A stretch of 34,492 nt of DNA from Cyclobacteriaceae bacterium (GCA_020436125.1 JAGQYK010000010.1:41571-76062); one strand, 5' to 3'. Shown: positions 1 to 9,392, numbered from the stretch's first letter. Translations and numbers: made by a program. Notes: generated by a model from the letters alone, not told the origin.

Positions 1-758
1 CTTGATCCTGCGCCCTCTACTTCCAGCTGATACTCAGCTTTACTTTTTTTAGCCAACGCAATGATGTGATCAACAAACGATCTTCTTGGAATGTTTTTAT
101 CGCGTAATGATATGGCAACACCTTTTCCCAGAGCTACTCCGTCAGTTGCCCAGGTGATATCAGAAATTAATGCTTGTCTTACGCCCCATTCATTGTATAG
201 GTGATTGGCAAGGTATCCAACAGCCCCTCCACCGTGTTCTTCCCAGCAGCTAAAAACAATTACTCCATCTTTTAATTTTTCAGCCACCCTAAGGGCACTG
301 TAAATACCTAACCGATTGTCTAAATAAGGTGATTGTATAAAGCTTTTTGTGTCTCTAAAATTGGGTTTGTAGGTAAGGCTTGTTCCTCTGTCAATGGCTC
401 TGCCAAATTTGTAAAAGGCACGGTGGTCTTTATCGTATTCTAATTCACATTCGATCTCTCCTTTACTGTCGTGGCCCACCAGTAGAGTGCCTGCTTCAGC
501 ATGGGGGCTTCCTATAGGTAGCAACTGATTAAAATACCTTACGCTGAATCCAATGGAATCCATATGGGCAAAAATGGCCGTTCTTGGTTTTCCAAACTTG
601 AGCATAAAACAATCCTGAAATTCTTCGCCATCAATTATTTCAGGTTGGGTCTTCCATTTTTTTGCATTCTGTTTGATGTATTTCAACAAATGTTTTTTCA
701 TGGGTGCTTCAAACCCAGAGGGGGCATGCACCTGACATAGTTCTTTCAGAATTTTCAT
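1..758 (-). CDS. M42/M20-like zinc aminopeptidase, partial (3' end outside window)
   Basis: The reverse strand is open from an ATG at 758 to the window edge, giving 252 residues of an incomplete protein. Visible metal-centre motifs are AHMDS (H65, D67), YLDNR (D147), a CWEEHGGG stretch (E173 and E174, catalytic and metal acids) and SDITW (D200). This order fits the M42 glutamyl-aminopeptidase/cellulase-M group and related M20-clan enzymes, which cut N-terminal residues from peptides in the cytoplasm. No signal peptide is visible. The last histidine ligand expected near the C-terminus lies beyond base 1, so the active site cannot be fully checked. It diverges from the small membrane protein at 879, with 120 bases between them. 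Other clan MH peptidases are possible; the metallopeptidase call is secure, the substrate is not. Confidence 0.8.
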   Translation of the reverse strand, partial: MKILKELCQVHAPSGFEAPMKKHLLKYIKQNAKKWKTQPEIIDGEEFQDCFMLKFGKPRTAIFAHMDSIGFSVRYFNQLLPIGSPHAEAGTLLVGHDSKGEIECELEYDKDHRAFYKFGRAIDRGTSLTYKPNFRDTKSFIQSPYLDNRLGIYSALRVAEKLKDGVIVFSCWEEHGGGAVGYLANHLYNEWGVRQALISDITWATDGVALGKGVAISLRDKNIPRRSFVDHIIALAKKSKAEYQLEVEGAGS

Positions 759-843
759 AAGAGCAAGGGAGTAAAATGATGGTAAAGGAAAGTCAAACCA
801 GCTATAAATAAAAACTTTATATCATTCCTGATTGTAGATGCAG

Positions 844-851
844 TAAATTTG
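844..851 (+). promoter_or_regulatory. Candidate -7 promoter element for the 879 gene
   Basis: TAAATTTG matches the Bacteroidota -7 consensus TAnnTTTG exactly and lies 27 bases before the ATG at 879. No convincing TTG -33 element is seen at the usual distance, so this is a weak call. Confidence 0.35.
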
Positions 852-878
852 GGTCTTCGAGAAAAATTGAATTGATCT

Positions 879-1337
879 ATGTTGGAGGAGTTGTTAAAGG
901 CAATACCCGTTTTGTTTTCGAGTATGCTGAAATTTGTTTTGGGTCCTATAGGAGGTTTTGCTGCTGGTCTTAATCCTATAACAACTATTTTATCTACAGT
1001 TCTAGGAAGTATGGCAAGTGTTTTTGCTTTTACTTTTTTTGGTGAGTGGTTAAAGACCAGGGTGTTGAGCAGGATTGGAGGAAAGAAAAAAAAGTTTACA
1101 GTCAACAGTCGCAAGTTTGTAACCATATGGAGAAAGTACGGAATGGTGGGCGTGGCAACACTTATGCCGATATTGCTTACTCCAATAGGAGGGACCATAC
1201 TTGCTGTGGGGTTTGGAGCTCCTCGGAGTAAAATTATTTTCTACATGTTCATTAGTGCTTCAGCATGGGCCATCATTTTTACTTTTGCCATTTACGAATT
1301 TGGTAAGGCAGTGCTTCCTGATTTTGTGAAACCCTAG
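879..1337 (+). CDS. Small integral membrane protein, possibly PF06695-like
   Basis: This is a 152-residue protein with about four hydrophobic segments (near residues 10-30, 34-56, 92-112 and 118-140) separated by a basic loop containing GGKKKK. The second half has a YGMVGVATLMP-TPIGG-LGFGA-like pattern: a glycine/proline-rich re-entrant stretch, a short basic turn, then a helix with a tryptophan. This resembles the 'putative small multi-drug export' family and, more distantly, DedA-type proteins. The family link is by eye only and the function is unknown. Its TAG stop shares the four bases CTAG with the stop of the convergent serine dehydratase gene. A 147-residue frame on the opposite strand is judged a shadow because this strand has the membrane-protein pattern and a promoter-like element. 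Confidence 0.7.
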   Translation: MLEELLKAIPVLFSSMLKFVLGPIGGFAAGLNPITTILSTVLGSMASVFAFTFFGEWLKTRVLSRIGGKKKKFTVNSRKFVTIWRKYGMVGVATLMPILLTPIGGTILAVGFGAPRSKIIFYMFISASAWAIIFTFAIYEFGKAVLPDFVKP

Positions 1338-2239
1338 GATTCAGTTTCGTCTGGTAAAATTTCGATATCGCTGATTAATACTCTTTTGGAAATGGCCTGT
1401 CCTGTTTTGGTTGCAGCCAGTCCTCCCAGTGCTGTTTCTTTATAACGCGTTTCCATACTGGATCCGATTTCGCCCATTGCTTCAATTACCTCGTCTACGG
1501 GGATCACACTACTCACATTGGCTAATCCAATTTGTGCAGAACTGTTGGCGATAGCAGCGGCACTGGCATTGCGCACAACGCAAGGTATTTCTACAAGTCC
1601 TGCAACAGGATCGCAAACCAAGCCAAGCATACATTGAACAGTGATGGCCACGGCATTGAATATTTGATTGGTATCGCCATCAAGGCAATAGACGATAGCG
1701 CCAGCTCCCATGGCGGCAGCTGTTCCAGTTTCAGCCTGACAACCACCTACTGCTCCTGCAATGGAAGCTTTTTGTTCCATGATCAAGGCAATGCCTGCGG
1801 CCAGTAACATGGCCTCCAAAATCTTTTTGTCAGGTATATCATGAATCTCTTGTAACGTGAATAAAACGCCTGGCATGATGCCGCTGGCTCCAGCTGTTGG
1901 GGCAGCAACAATTCTACCCATACAAGAGTTGACTTCTTTGGCCGCCAATGCACGAGAAATGAGATTTTGAAACTCTTTGGAGAGTACGGTGACTTTGTGA
2001 TTGTATACTTTTTTTGCGCCATTGTTAATCATACCCGATCGGGAGGTCATGTCCTCATTCAAGCCGGTATGAACGGCATCTTTCATCACGTCCCAGGCTT
2101 GAGCAAGGCCTTCCCAGATTTTTTCTTCTGTTCTTCCTTTTTGTTCTATCTCATAGTCTATTACTGCTCGCACCAACGAAACATTGTTAGTGTCGCAATA
2201 TTTTTTCCACCCCTCAAATGAATCAAATAAAAAGCCCAT
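1334..2239 (-). CDS. sdaAA: L-serine dehydratase, iron-sulfur type, alpha chain
   Basis: This 301-residue protein is an alpha chain of the [4Fe-4S] L-serine ammonia-lyase, which converts serine to pyruvate and ammonia. Family signatures seen are NSCMGRIVAAPTAGASG (from residue 104), GGCQAETG (C167), LGLVCDPVAG (C209) and EIPC (C220); the last three cysteines fit cluster ligands. The enzyme either fuses an N-terminal beta domain (about 400-470 residues in total) or uses a separate beta chain. Here only the alpha part is present and neither neighbour is a beta chain, so the partner must be encoded elsewhere or the enzyme acts without it. The start is the ATG at 2239. The gene belongs with gcvP and the peptidases nearby in amino-acid breakdown. 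Confidence 0.92.
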   Translation of the reverse strand: MGFLFDSFEGWKKYCDTNNVSLVRAVIDYEIEQKGRTEEKIWEGLAQAWDVMKDAVHTGLNEDMTSRSGMINNGAKKVYNHKVTVLSKEFQNLISRALAAKEVNSCMGRIVAAPTAGASGIMPGVLFTLQEIHDIPDKKILEAMLLAAGIALIMEQKASIAGAVGGCQAETGTAAAMGAGAIVYCLDGDTNQIFNAVAITVQCMLGLVCDPVAGLVEIPCVVRNASAAAIANSSAQIGLANVSSVIPVDEVIEAMGEIGSSMETRYKETALGGLAATKTGQAISKRVLISDIEILPDETES

Positions 2240-2241
2240 AA

Positions 2242-2361
2242 TTTTCTGGATTAGTAACCAAAGTTGCTGTTTTTAATGCTGGTATTCAAGTGAATACAGC
2301 TAAACTCAGAGATGTAGTTGATGTTCAATTCTATGCCAATGAGGAAAATCAACTATCTTGA
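2242..2361 (+). other. Intergenic open stretch, possible gene remnant
   Basis: Thirty-nine sense codons without a stop run from just after a TAA at 2239 to a TGA at 2359, with protein-like content (for example VNTAKLRDVVDVQFYANEE). There is no ATG at the front, it overlaps the likely sdaAA promoter, and open runs of this size occur by chance. It may be a leftover 3' end of a lost gene or nothing at all. Confidence 0.15.
2259..2289 (-). promoter_or_regulatory. Candidate promoter for sdaAA
   Basis: On the reverse strand, TTG (2289-2287) is followed after 20 bases by CAACTTTG (2266-2259), a 7-of-8 match to TAnnTTTG. It ends 19 bases before the sdaAA ATG. Spacing fits Bacteroidota sigma-A promoters; the first base of the -7 element is off consensus. 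Confidence 0.4.
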
Positions 2362-2385
2362 ACCTTATTGAAAACTATTGCTGAT

Positions 2386-3762
2386 ATGAAAAAATTACTC
2401 TTCGCTTCTTTGGTGTCTCTGATTTCTTTACTGGCAGTTGGTCAGAATAATGAGGAGGCGCAAATAAAAAAAATATTTGATGCAGCCCTTAGCCACGGGC
2501 AATCTTATGAAATGCTGGAACATTTGACTACGCAAATTGGCCCGAGGCTTTCAGGTTCTCCAGGCGCTGCAGCTGCGGTGGAGTGGAGCAGAGAGGTAAT
2601 GACTGCCTACGGTTTTGATTCAGTGTGGTTACAGCCAGTAATGGTACCTCATTGGGTACGTGGAAAAAAAGAGGTAGGACGAATTGTGAATTCCAAAAAG
2701 CAGGGAAATATAGATGTGAACATTTGTGCACTAGGCGGGAGTATAGGGACGGGCAATGGAGGAATCAGCGCGCAGATTGTGGAGGTGAAAAACTTTGAAG
2801 AATTAAAACAGCTCGGGACAAAGAATGTGCAGGGCAAGATTGTGTACTTCAGCCGTCCGATGGACCCCACTCACATAGATACCTTTGATGCCTATAGCGG
2901 TGCATCCAACCAAAGAGGATCAGGAGCTGCGGAGGCTGCTAAATATGGCGCAGTGGCTGCGGTAGTTCGTTCGATGGGATCCAATATTGAAGAGTACCCA
3001 CATACCGGAGGGATGCGCTATGCAGATGGAGTAACTAAAATTCCGGGCGTAGCTATTAGTACAGCCCATGGTGATTTATTGAGTTCGCTTTTGAAGGAGG
3101 ATAAGGAGTTACGGTTATACATCGAAACGCACAGCCAGATTTTAGAAGATGTTCCTTCATTTAATGTGGTGGGTGAGTTAAGGGGAACTGAAAATCCTGA
3201 AGACATCATAGTAGTAGGTGGTCATTTAGATTCCTGGGATTTGGCACAAGGCGCTCATGATGATGGGGCAGGTTGTGTGCAGAGTATAGAGGTATTAAGA
3301 ATATTTAAAGAGATAGGGTATAAACCCAAGCGTTCCATTCGTGCCGTAATGTTTATGAATGAAGAGAATGGACTACGAGGGGGAACGAAGTACGCGGAAT
3401 TAGCGAAAGTCAATAAGGAAAAACACATCGGAGCCATTGAGTCTGATCGTGGAGGGTTTACGCCAAGAGGATTTACAATGTCTGCGACTGATAAAGTAAA
3501 AAAGAAGGTAAGAGGCTGGGCTCCCATGCTGGCTCCCTACGGATTGACTGATTTTAGCAAGGACGGTGGAGGTGCAGATATAGGTCCATTAGGTCCACAG
3601 GGGGTTGCCTTGTTTGGCTTTTTACCCGATTCTCAGCGCTACTTCAACTATCATCATACAGAGGAAGACACCTTTGATAAGGTGGATAAACGTGAGTTGG
3701 AGTTAGGGGCAGCTTCTATGGCGGCACTTACTTATTTAATTGATCAGGATGGATTGAAGTGA
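2386..3762 (+). CDS. Secreted M28 family metallopeptidase (carboxypeptidase Q-like) with PA insert
   Basis: This 458-residue zinc peptidase is exported by an N-terminal signal peptide (KK followed by a hydrophobic stretch ending near VGQ). The ATG at 2386 is preferred over an in-frame TTG at 2368 because it places the lysines directly before the hydrophobic core. An inserted PA-type region lies at about residues 110-250. The M28 dizinc site is complete: GGHLDSWD (H280, D282), GAHDDG (D292), NEENG (E326 base, E327 ligand), ESDRGG (D354) and NYHHTEED (H423 or H424). Overall order and length match plasma glutamate carboxypeptidase relatives, which release amino acids from short peptides. No type IX C-terminal sorting domain is seen, so a periplasmic location is most likely. 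A strong hairpin terminator follows. Confidence 0.9.
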   Translation: MKKLLFASLVSLISLLAVGQNNEEAQIKKIFDAALSHGQSYEMLEHLTTQIGPRLSGSPGAAAAVEWSREVMTAYGFDSVWLQPVMVPHWVRGKKEVGRIVNSKKQGNIDVNICALGGSIGTGNGGISAQIVEVKNFEELKQLGTKNVQGKIVYFSRPMDPTHIDTFDAYSGASNQRGSGAAEAAKYGAVAAVVRSMGSNIEEYPHTGGMRYADGVTKIPGVAISTAHGDLLSSLLKEDKELRLYIETHSQILEDVPSFNVVGELRGTENPEDIIVVGGHLDSWDLAQGAHDDGAGCVQSIEVLRIFKEIGYKPKRSIRAVMFMNEENGLRGGTKYAELAKVNKEKHIGAIESDRGGFTPRGFTMSATDKVKKKVRGWAPMLAPYGLTDFSKDGGGADIGPLGPQGVALFGFLPDSQRYFNYHHTEEDTFDKVDKRELELGAASMAALTYLIDQDGLK

Positions 3763-3785
3763 ATTGTTAAACTGTCCTTAAACAA

Positions 3786-3811
3786 AAAGCCCTGAATCAC
3801 TTCAGGGCTTT
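3786..3811. terminator. Bidirectional intrinsic terminator between M28 gene and gcvP
   Basis: A perfect inverted repeat, AAGCCCTGAA / TTCAGGGCTT, with a TCAC loop is flanked by an A-run on the left and a T-rich tail on the right. It lies between two convergent genes, so it can stop transcription from both sides. Confidence 0.85.
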
Positions 3812-3832
3812 CGTTTTCGATTATTTGTTTAA

Positions 3833-6700
3833 TTAACTGGCGTATTCCTCAATAGGCAAACAGCTACATACCAAATTGCGATCTCCGTAAGCATTGTCGA
3901 TGCGACTAACAGCAGGCCAGAATTTGGCGCTATTCACAAATGGCAGTGGATAAGCTGCTTTTTGACGACTGTAAGGTCTATCCCAATTGTCGGCAGTGAT
4001 TACTCCCGCTGTATGTGGTGCGCGGGTCAGCACATTATTTTCTTTGTCAGCTTTTCCTTCTTCTACTTCACGTACTTCCTTTCTGATTTCGATCAAGGCC
4101 TCTACAAAGCGATCCAACTCTTCCTTGGGTTCGCTTTCTGTTGGTTCAATCATCAGAGTACCAGCCACCGGGAAAGAAACAGTTGGTGCATGGAAACCAT
4201 AGTCCATCAATCGCTTTGCGATGTCCTCCACTTCAATTCCTGCCTTCTTAAAATCACGACAGTCTACAATCATTTCGTGGGCGCAACGTCCGTTTGCTCC
4301 TGTATACAAAATCTTATAGTGTTCGCTTAGGCGTTCTTTGATATAGTTGGCATTTAGAATAGCCATCTTGGTAGCATTGGTCAATCCTTCAGCCCCCATC
4401 ATTGCGATATAGGCATAAGAAATTGCCAAAATACTAGAGCTTCCCCAAGGCGCGGCTGAGATGGCTGAAATGGCTTTGTCTCCTCCAGTTTTTATAACGG
4501 CATGACCGGGTAGGAAAGGCTTCAGTTTGTCATTACAACAAATAGGTCCCATGCCAGGGCCACCACCACCGTGAGGAATACAAAATGTTTTGTGAAGGTT
4601 AAGGTGACAAACATCAGCGCCAATGTTGGCAGGTGAAGTAAGTCCTACCTGGGCATTCATATTGGCTCCATCCATGTATACCATTCCACCATTATTGTGA
4701 ATGGTTTCACAGATTTCAATAATGGATTCTTCAAACACACCGTGTGTAGACGGGTAGGTTACCATTAAGCAAGCAAGATTGTCTTTATGCTGTGCAGCTT
4801 TTGCTTTCAGGTCTGCCACATCGATCTTTCCTTCTGCATCTGACTTCACCACTACTACGTTCATGCCAGCCATTACAGCACTGGCAGGGTTAGTGCCATG
4901 TGCAGAAGCTGGAATAAGCGCAATATTTCTGTGACCATCATTATTATTCAAATGATAAGCGCGAATAACCATAAGACCAGCATACTCACCTTGTGCGCCA
5001 CTGTTAGGCTGAAGGGATACACCTGTAAAGCCAGTGATTTCCTTCAACCAGTCTTCAAGGTTTTTAATCATGGTCTGATATCCTTGCGTTTGATCAGCTG
5101 GAGCGAAAGGATGCATGTTGCCCAACTCTGGCCAGGTAACAGGAATCATTTCTGCTGTGGCATTTAGTTTCATGGTGCACGACCCTAAAGAAATCATGGA
5201 GTGGACCATTGATAGGTCTTTGTTCTCCAATTTTTTAATATACCGCAGCATTTGATGTTCAGATCCATTTGACCGGAAAATCGGATGTGTCAGATAGGTT
5301 GAGGTTCTTACCAGGGTGGAAGGCCAGCTAATAGGTTGCTCTTCAATTGCTAAAGAAGTTTTTTTATTTAACACATTGGCAAAAATGGAAACGATCTGCT
5401 CAATGTCCTTGGCTGAAGTTGTTTCATCAATTGAAATTCCAATGTGGTTGCCTTCAAAGTATCTGAAATTAATTTCTTGCTTGTTGGCCTCTGCTTCAAT
5501 GGCTTTTTTGTCCGCCACTTCAACCTTAAGCGTATCAAAGTAGTTTTCATTTTCTTGCTTAAGCCCCAATGACTTTAGGCCAGTCTCTAATGATTTGGCT
5601 AATCCATGAATGCGCAAGGCAATTTTCTTCAAGCCTTCGGGTCCATGATATACCGCATACATGCCGGCCATTACCGAAAGCAACACTTGCGCTGTACAAA
5701 TATTAGATGTTGCTTTTTCCCTGCGAATGTGTTGTTCGCGTGTTTGCAATGCCATACGATATCCCGGCTTTCCTTCCGCATCCAAAGAAGCTCCGATAAT
5801 CCTTCCAGGAATCAATCGCTTGTACTCTTCTTTAGTGGCAAAAAATCCAGCATGAGGACCACCAAAGCCCATAGGTACTCCGAACCGTTGGCTGTTACCA
5901 ACAACAATGTCAGCGCCCATTTCACCTGGAGATTTGAGGAGCAATAAACTCATCAAATCTGTTCCCATCACTACCGCTACTTCCTTTTCGTGCGCTGTAG
6001 CAATAAATGCGCTACGGTCTGCAATGGCTCCGTTGTTATCTGGATACTGAATGTACACCCCAAATAAGTTGGTGTCAGTGACATCAAATTTACTTAGATC
6101 ACCAATGACCAATTCTATTCCTAATGGTGCCGATCTGGTTTTGAGTACATCAATGGTCTGTGGAAACGTATTGATATCTACAAAAAACTTAGTAGCGTCT
6201 TTTTTTGCACCTTTTCTTGAGGCATACAACAAGTGCATGGCTTCTGCTGCAGCGGTTCCTTCATCTAGTAATGAAGCATTGGCAATTTCCATTCCAGTGA
6301 GGTCGATGATCATGGTTTGGAAATTGATCAGTGCTTCTAATCTTCCTTGAGCAATCTCTGCCTGGTAAGGTGTGTAGGCGGTATACCATCCGGGATTTTC
6401 AAGGATGTTGCGGAGAATGACGCCTGGGGTAATGGTATTATAATAACCCGTACCCTGATACGATTTATAAATTTTATTCTTTGAAAAGATGGTTTTGAAT
6501 TCATTCAAAAATTCGAATTCAGATTTGGCGGCAGGAAGATTGAGATTTTTCTTCAATCTAATGTTGGCAGGAATAGTTTGGTCGATGAGTTCGTCCACCG
6601 ACTTGGCTTTCACTGTTTTCAGCATCTCATTGATTTGTTCCTGATCGGGAGCGTTATGTCTGGACTCGAATTTTTCTGAGTAATGAGGAAGTGTATTCAT
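3833..6700 (-). CDS. gcvP: Glycine dehydrogenase (decarboxylating), single-chain P protein
   Basis: This 955-residue enzyme is the PLP-dependent P protein of the glycine cleavage system: it decarboxylates glycine and passes the aminomethyl group to lipoyl-GcvH. The protein has the two-half architecture of the homodimeric type, with gcvPA- and gcvPB-like parts in one chain. The PLP lysine is K704 in HLNLHKTF, followed by the glycine-rich [10 protein letters not shown]. The frame opens upstream at a TTG (6742), but the ATG at 6700 is chosen because it gives the normal N-terminus ([15 protein letters not shown]). ndk ends 50 bases upstream on the same strand, so the two may be cotranscribed. gcvT and gcvH are not in the window. 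Confidence 0.97.
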   Translation of the reverse strand: MNTLPHYSEKFESRHNAPDQEQINEMLKTVKAKSVDELIDQTIPANIRLKKNLNLPAAKSEFEFLNEFKTIFSKNKIYKSYQGTGYYNTITPGVILRNILENPGWYTAYTPYQAEIAQGRLEALINFQTMIIDLTGMEIANASLLDEGTAAAEAMHLLYASRKGAKKDATKFFVDINTFPQTIDVLKTRSAPLGIELVIGDLSKFDVTDTNLFGVYIQYPDNNGAIADRSAFIATAHEKEVAVVMGTDLMSLLLLKSPGEMGADIVVGNSQRFGVPMGFGGPHAGFFATKEEYKRLIPGRIIGASLDAEGKPGYRMALQTREQHIRREKATSNICTAQVLLSVMAGMYAVYHGPEGLKKIALRIHGLAKSLETGLKSLGLKQENENYFDTLKVEVADKKAIEAEANKQEINFRYFEGNHIGISIDETTSAKDIEQIVSIFANVLNKKTSLAIEEQPISWPSTLVRTSTYLTHPIFRSNGSEHQMLRYIKKLENKDLSMVHSMISLGSCTMKLNATAEMIPVTWPELGNMHPFAPADQTQGYQTMIKNLEDWLKEITGFTGVSLQPNSGAQGEYAGLMVIRAYHLNNNDGHRNIALIPASAHGTNPASAVMAGMNVVVVKSDAEGKIDVADLKAKAAQHKDNLACLMVTYPSTHGVFEESIIEICETIHNNGGMVYMDGANMNAQVGLTSPANIGADVCHLNLHKTFCIPHGGGGPGMGPICCNDKLKPFLPGHAVIKTGGDKAISAISAAPWGSSSILAISYAYIAMMGAEGLTNATKMAILNANYIKERLSEHYKILYTGANGRCAHEMIVDCRDFKKAGIEVEDIAKRLMDYGFHAPTVSFPVAGTLMIEPTESEPKEELDRFVEALIEIRKEVREVEEGKADKENNVLTRAPHTAGVITADNWDRPYSRQKAAYPLPFVNSAKFWPAVSRIDNAYGDRNLVCSCLPIEEYAS

Positions 6701-6750
6701 ACAATCTTTTCGAATAAGTGACAAATGATGTCTATGAGACAATTATTTTT

Positions 6751-7170
6751 TTAAAAGCGTTCGAATTGTGAAAAGAAGAAATTGCCTTCAATTTCTGCGT
6801 TTTCATCTGAGTCCGATCCATGAATGGCATTTGCATCGATGGATTTGGCGAATAATGCACGGATGGTCCCTGCTTCAGCTTTTTGCGGATCAGTAGCACC
6901 AATCAATTTTCTAAAATCTTCTATCGCATTGTCTTTTTCTAAGATCATAGGAACGATAGCGCCTGATGACATGTACTTGCACAAATCAGCATAAAAAGGT
7001 CTTTCTTTATGAACTGCATAAAAACTACCTGCTAATTCCGGTGTCAAATGAGTTTTTTTCATGGCAACCACTTTGAATCCGGCCTCCTGAATCATTTTGA
7101 TAATTGCTCCTGTATTTCCTGCACCTACCGCGTCAGGCTTGATCATGGTAAAAGTTCTGTTCCCTGCCAT
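6751..7170 (-). CDS. ndk: Nucleoside diphosphate kinase
   Basis: This 139-residue enzyme transfers the terminal phosphate between nucleoside triphosphates and diphosphates. The family markers are present: FTMIKPDAV near the N-terminus (K11) and the active-site histidine H117 in NAIHGSDS. Length is normal for bacterial Ndk. It is divergent from the DHH phosphoesterase gene across a 227-base region and is followed 50 bases later by gcvP. With rdgB and udk nearby, this part of the window is rich in nucleotide metabolism genes. Confidence 0.97.
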   Translation of the reverse strand: MAGNRTFTMIKPDAVGAGNTGAIIKMIQEAGFKVVAMKKTHLTPELAGSFYAVHKERPFYADLCKYMSSGAIVPMILEKDNAIEDFRKLIGATDPQKAEAGTIRALFAKSIDANAIHGSDSDENAEIEGNFFFSQFERF

Positions 7171-7231
7171 TTTGTTTTGTTTTACTTGGGTTAGTTGATT
7201 GAGTTTGATTCCTGCTTATGCAGGCAAGGCG

Positions 7232-7239
7232 CAAAAATA
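7232..7239 (-). promoter_or_regulatory. Candidate -7 promoter element for ndk
   Basis: TATTTTTG on the reverse strand matches TAnnTTTG exactly, 61 bases before the ndk ATG. No TTG at 17-23 bases upstream is found (the nearest TTTG is 26 bases away). The implied leader contains a short hairpin (CCTGC/GCAGG, 7211-7224). Confidence 0.4.
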
Positions 7240-7358
7240 GTGATTAGAACTCGGGATGCCAGTACCAAAAATCAAAGAAACTATGGGTATAACCTTAAAA
7301 TACCACATTACATCCATCCACCAGATGACGGGCCTACTCATGGAGCTAAAATTAGCAG

Positions 7359-7389
7359 TTTGTATTCCTGTCATTTATACTCATTTTTG
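7359..7389 (+). promoter_or_regulatory. Candidate promoter for the DHH phosphoesterase operon
   Basis: TTTG (7359-7362), 19 bases, then CATTTTTG (7382-7389), a 7-of-8 match to TAnnTTTG. Only 8 C-rich bases separate it from the ATG at 7398, so the mRNA would be nearly leaderless. The promoter at 11114-11143 has the same spacing. Confidence 0.45.
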
Positions 7390-7397
7390 CCCCTCTC

Positions 7398-8423
7398 ATG
7401 AAAGATCTAGAAGGATTCAAATCCCTTATTAGCGAGCCAAAAAAAGTGGTAATCGTTACCCATTTTAAGCCAGATGCTGATGCATTGGGTTCTTCATTGG
7501 GTTTAGCGGGATATTTGAAGAAAAAGGGACATGCTGTTCAGGTGATTACGCCAAGTGATTATCCCAGTTTTCTGGCCTGGATGCCAGGGAATGAAGAAGT
7601 GCTTGCTATTGAAAAAAATAATTCATCGGTAGAGGAAAAGGCTCAGCAATTTGTTTCCAATGCAGAGGTTATCTTTTGCCTTGATTTTTCAAACCTGAAT
7701 AGAATTAACGCTTTGGGAGATATGGTCAGGGAGGCTAAGGCCACTAAGGTGCTAGTAGATCACCATTTGGAGCCGGAACACTTTGCGGATTTTGAGCATT
7801 GGGACCCTAAAGCCGCATCTACTGCAGGTTTGATTTTTGACCTTATCAATATGTTGGGGGAAAAGTCAAGCATTGATAAGGACATTGCTAACTGCCTGTA
7901 TGCAGGGTTGCTCACTGATACGGGGGGATTCCGACATTCTAATACCACGCAGAAGGAGTTTTTAATTGCCTCCGAATTAGTAGGTGCTGGTGCCAATCCT
8001 TCCTGGGTTTCTAAGAAGATATACGATACCAATACCCTTGCGCGAATGAAGCTGACTGGTTTCGTGCTCAGTCAAAAATTAATCATAATTCCAGAATATA
8101 GAACCGTGTACATCTGTTTGGATACAGACGAACTGAAGCAATTTGATACGAAGACGGGTGATACAGAGGGCTTGGTCAATTACGGACTTTCTATTGAAGG
8201 TATCAGGCTTTCGGTTTTAATGTATGATAGAAAGGAAGAGATAAAACTTTCTTTTCGATCATTAGGTAGTTTTCCTGCTAATGAGATTGCCAGAAAATAT
8301 TTTGAGGGAGGCGGCCATCGGAATGCGGCCGGGGGATCATCCAAACTTTCTTTGGATGAAACCTTAAAAAAGTTTCTATCCATATTACCCGATTATAAAT
8401 CTCAGTTAGAGGTTGACGATTAG
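7398..8423 (+). CDS. nrnA: DHH/DHHA1 phosphoesterase, NrnA type (oligoribonuclease / pAp phosphatase)
   Basis: This 341-residue protein has the N-terminal DHH domain and C-terminal DHHA1 domain of NrnA. Catalytic motifs are THFKPDADALG (H22, D26, D28), CLDFSN (D96), VDHH (D121-H123) and LLTDTGG (D174). The DHHA1 nucleic-acid-binding signature is FEGGGHRNAAGG (from about 302). NrnA family members degrade very short RNAs and in several bacteria also dephosphorylate 3'-phosphoadenosine 5'-phosphate; which activity dominates cannot be read here. It is the first gene of a forward run continuing through the two FKBP lipoproteins, rdgB and udk. The start is fixed by the ATG directly after the promoter-like element. 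Confidence 0.9.
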   Translation: MKDLEGFKSLISEPKKVVIVTHFKPDADALGSSLGLAGYLKKKGHAVQVITPSDYPSFLAWMPGNEEVLAIEKNNSSVEEKAQQFVSNAEVIFCLDFSNLNRINALGDMVREAKATKVLVDHHLEPEHFADFEHWDPKAASTAGLIFDLINMLGEKSSIDKDIANCLYAGLLTDTGGFRHSNTTQKEFLIASELVGAGANPSWVSKKIYDTNTLARMKLTGFVLSQKLIIIPEYRTVYICLDTDELKQFDTKTGDTEGLVNYGLSIEGIRLSVLMYDRKEEIKLSFRSLGSFPANEIARKYFEGGGHRNAAGGSSKLSLDETLKKFLSILPDYKSQLEVDD

Positions 8424-8484
8424 CGGTCTGGGATTCAGTTCATCAAAAAATTTAAAGACACATAAATAGTAAAATAAGTAACGT

Positions 8485-9381
8485 ATGAAAATTAATAATT
8501 TTTTAATTGGTCTGTTGTTGATAGGTGCAGCGTGCTCTACCAATACAAAGGAAACTCCAAAGGGGTATAAGTACACCATGGTGAGAGAAGGAGAAGGAGA
8601 AGTGGGGAAGGTCGGTGAGTTTCTTCTGATCAATATGATGATTAAAGATGCTAAGGACTCGGTGTGGAATGATACCAAAGAGCAAAAAATTCCAATGATT
8701 TTGCCCATTAATGAAGTCAATCCAAATGATGAGGGCATTGAAGAAGTGTTTTCTGTTTTGAGAAAAGGTGATAGTATCCATTTTCCAATCAAAGCTAAAA
8801 CCCTATTTGAGAAACAGGGTGGAAGAGTACCTAACAACGTAGACTCTGCAAGTATCTTTACATTCTATTTAGGTGTTAAGGACATCCTGAATGAAGACCA
8901 AGTGAGAGCTTTAGAGCAGGAAGTTATGGGTAAACTTACTTCGGAGCAATTAGCCGTAGATATAGCATTAATTGATAGTTATTTGGCTGAAAGCAATACT
9001 GAAGTACAAACTACAGAGTCTGGCTTGCGTTATATGTTTACCAAAGAAGGAAGTGGTGCCAATGCTGCCCCGGGAAATGAAGTTTCGATTCACTATGCAG
9101 GTTATCTGCTTGACGGTACGCTTTTCGATAGTAGCATCGAATCAGTAGCCAAGGCAAACAATGCATACACTCCTGGCAGGCCTTATGAGCCGCTTACATT
9201 ACAAGCTGGAAGCGGACAAGTAATTTCTGGTTGGGAGGAAGCAATCCTTTTGATGAACAAAGGCTCAAAAATGAGAGTTTGGATTCCGTCTACTTTAGCT
9301 TATGGCCCAAGACAAAGGAGTGAGGTGATTAAACCAAATTCAGTGCTTGTGTTTGATATGGAAATGATTGACATCAAATAA
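8485..9381 (+). CDS. FKBP-type peptidyl-prolyl isomerase lipoprotein with extra N-terminal FKBP-like region
   Basis: This 298-residue protein starts with a lipoprotein signal ending in GAAC (C17), so it is probably anchored to a membrane. Residues about 195-298 form a typical FKBP isomerase domain (VSIHYAGYLLDGTLFDSS near 200, then SGWEEAILLMNKG and a VLVFDMEMIDI end). Residues about 25-135 (GYKYTMVREGEGEVGK onward, ending FTFYLGVKDI) look like a degenerate second FKBP fold that lacks the usual active-site residues; such halves often act as chaperone or dimer domains. It may assist folding of exported proteins. GldI of gliding bacteria is also a lipoprotein FKBP, and gldH lies 5 kb away, but assignment to GldI is not secure. 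Confidence 0.85.
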   Translation: MKINNFLIGLLLIGAACSTNTKETPKGYKYTMVREGEGEVGKVGEFLLINMMIKDAKDSVWNDTKEQKIPMILPINEVNPNDEGIEEVFSVLRKGDSIHFPIKAKTLFEKQGGRVPNNVDSASIFTFYLGVKDILNEDQVRALEQEVMGKLTSEQLAVDIALIDSYLAESNTEVQTTESGLRYMFTKEGSGANAAPGNEVSIHYAGYLLDGTLFDSSIESVAKANNAYTPGRPYEPLTLQAGSGQVISGWEEAILLMNKGSKMRVWIPSTLAYGPRQRSEVIKPNSVLVFDMEMIDIK

Positions 9382-9392
9382 AAAGATGAGTT

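Noticed and set aside
755-1198. 147-codon reverse frame across the small membrane protein gene
   Set aside because: The forward frame has regular membrane segments, a family-like glycine/proline pattern and a promoter element; the reverse frame is a shadow.
3962-4330. 122-codon forward frame inside gcvP
   Set aside because: Lies wholly antisense to well-conserved GcvP sequence and resembles no protein.
6701-6742. TTG-started N-terminal extension of gcvP
   Set aside because: The ATG at 6700 gives the normal GcvP N-terminus; the extra 14 residues match nothing in the family.
7211-7224. Short palindrome CCTGC-TTAT-GCAGG in the ndk leader as an operator
   Set aside because: Five base pairs is too little to separate from chance, and no second copy was seen.
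7195-7401. 68-codon forward frame between ndk and nrnA
   Set aside because: It begins inside the ndk promoter/leader area, runs into the nrnA start and has no domain, signal or RBS support; the region is better read as divergent promoters.
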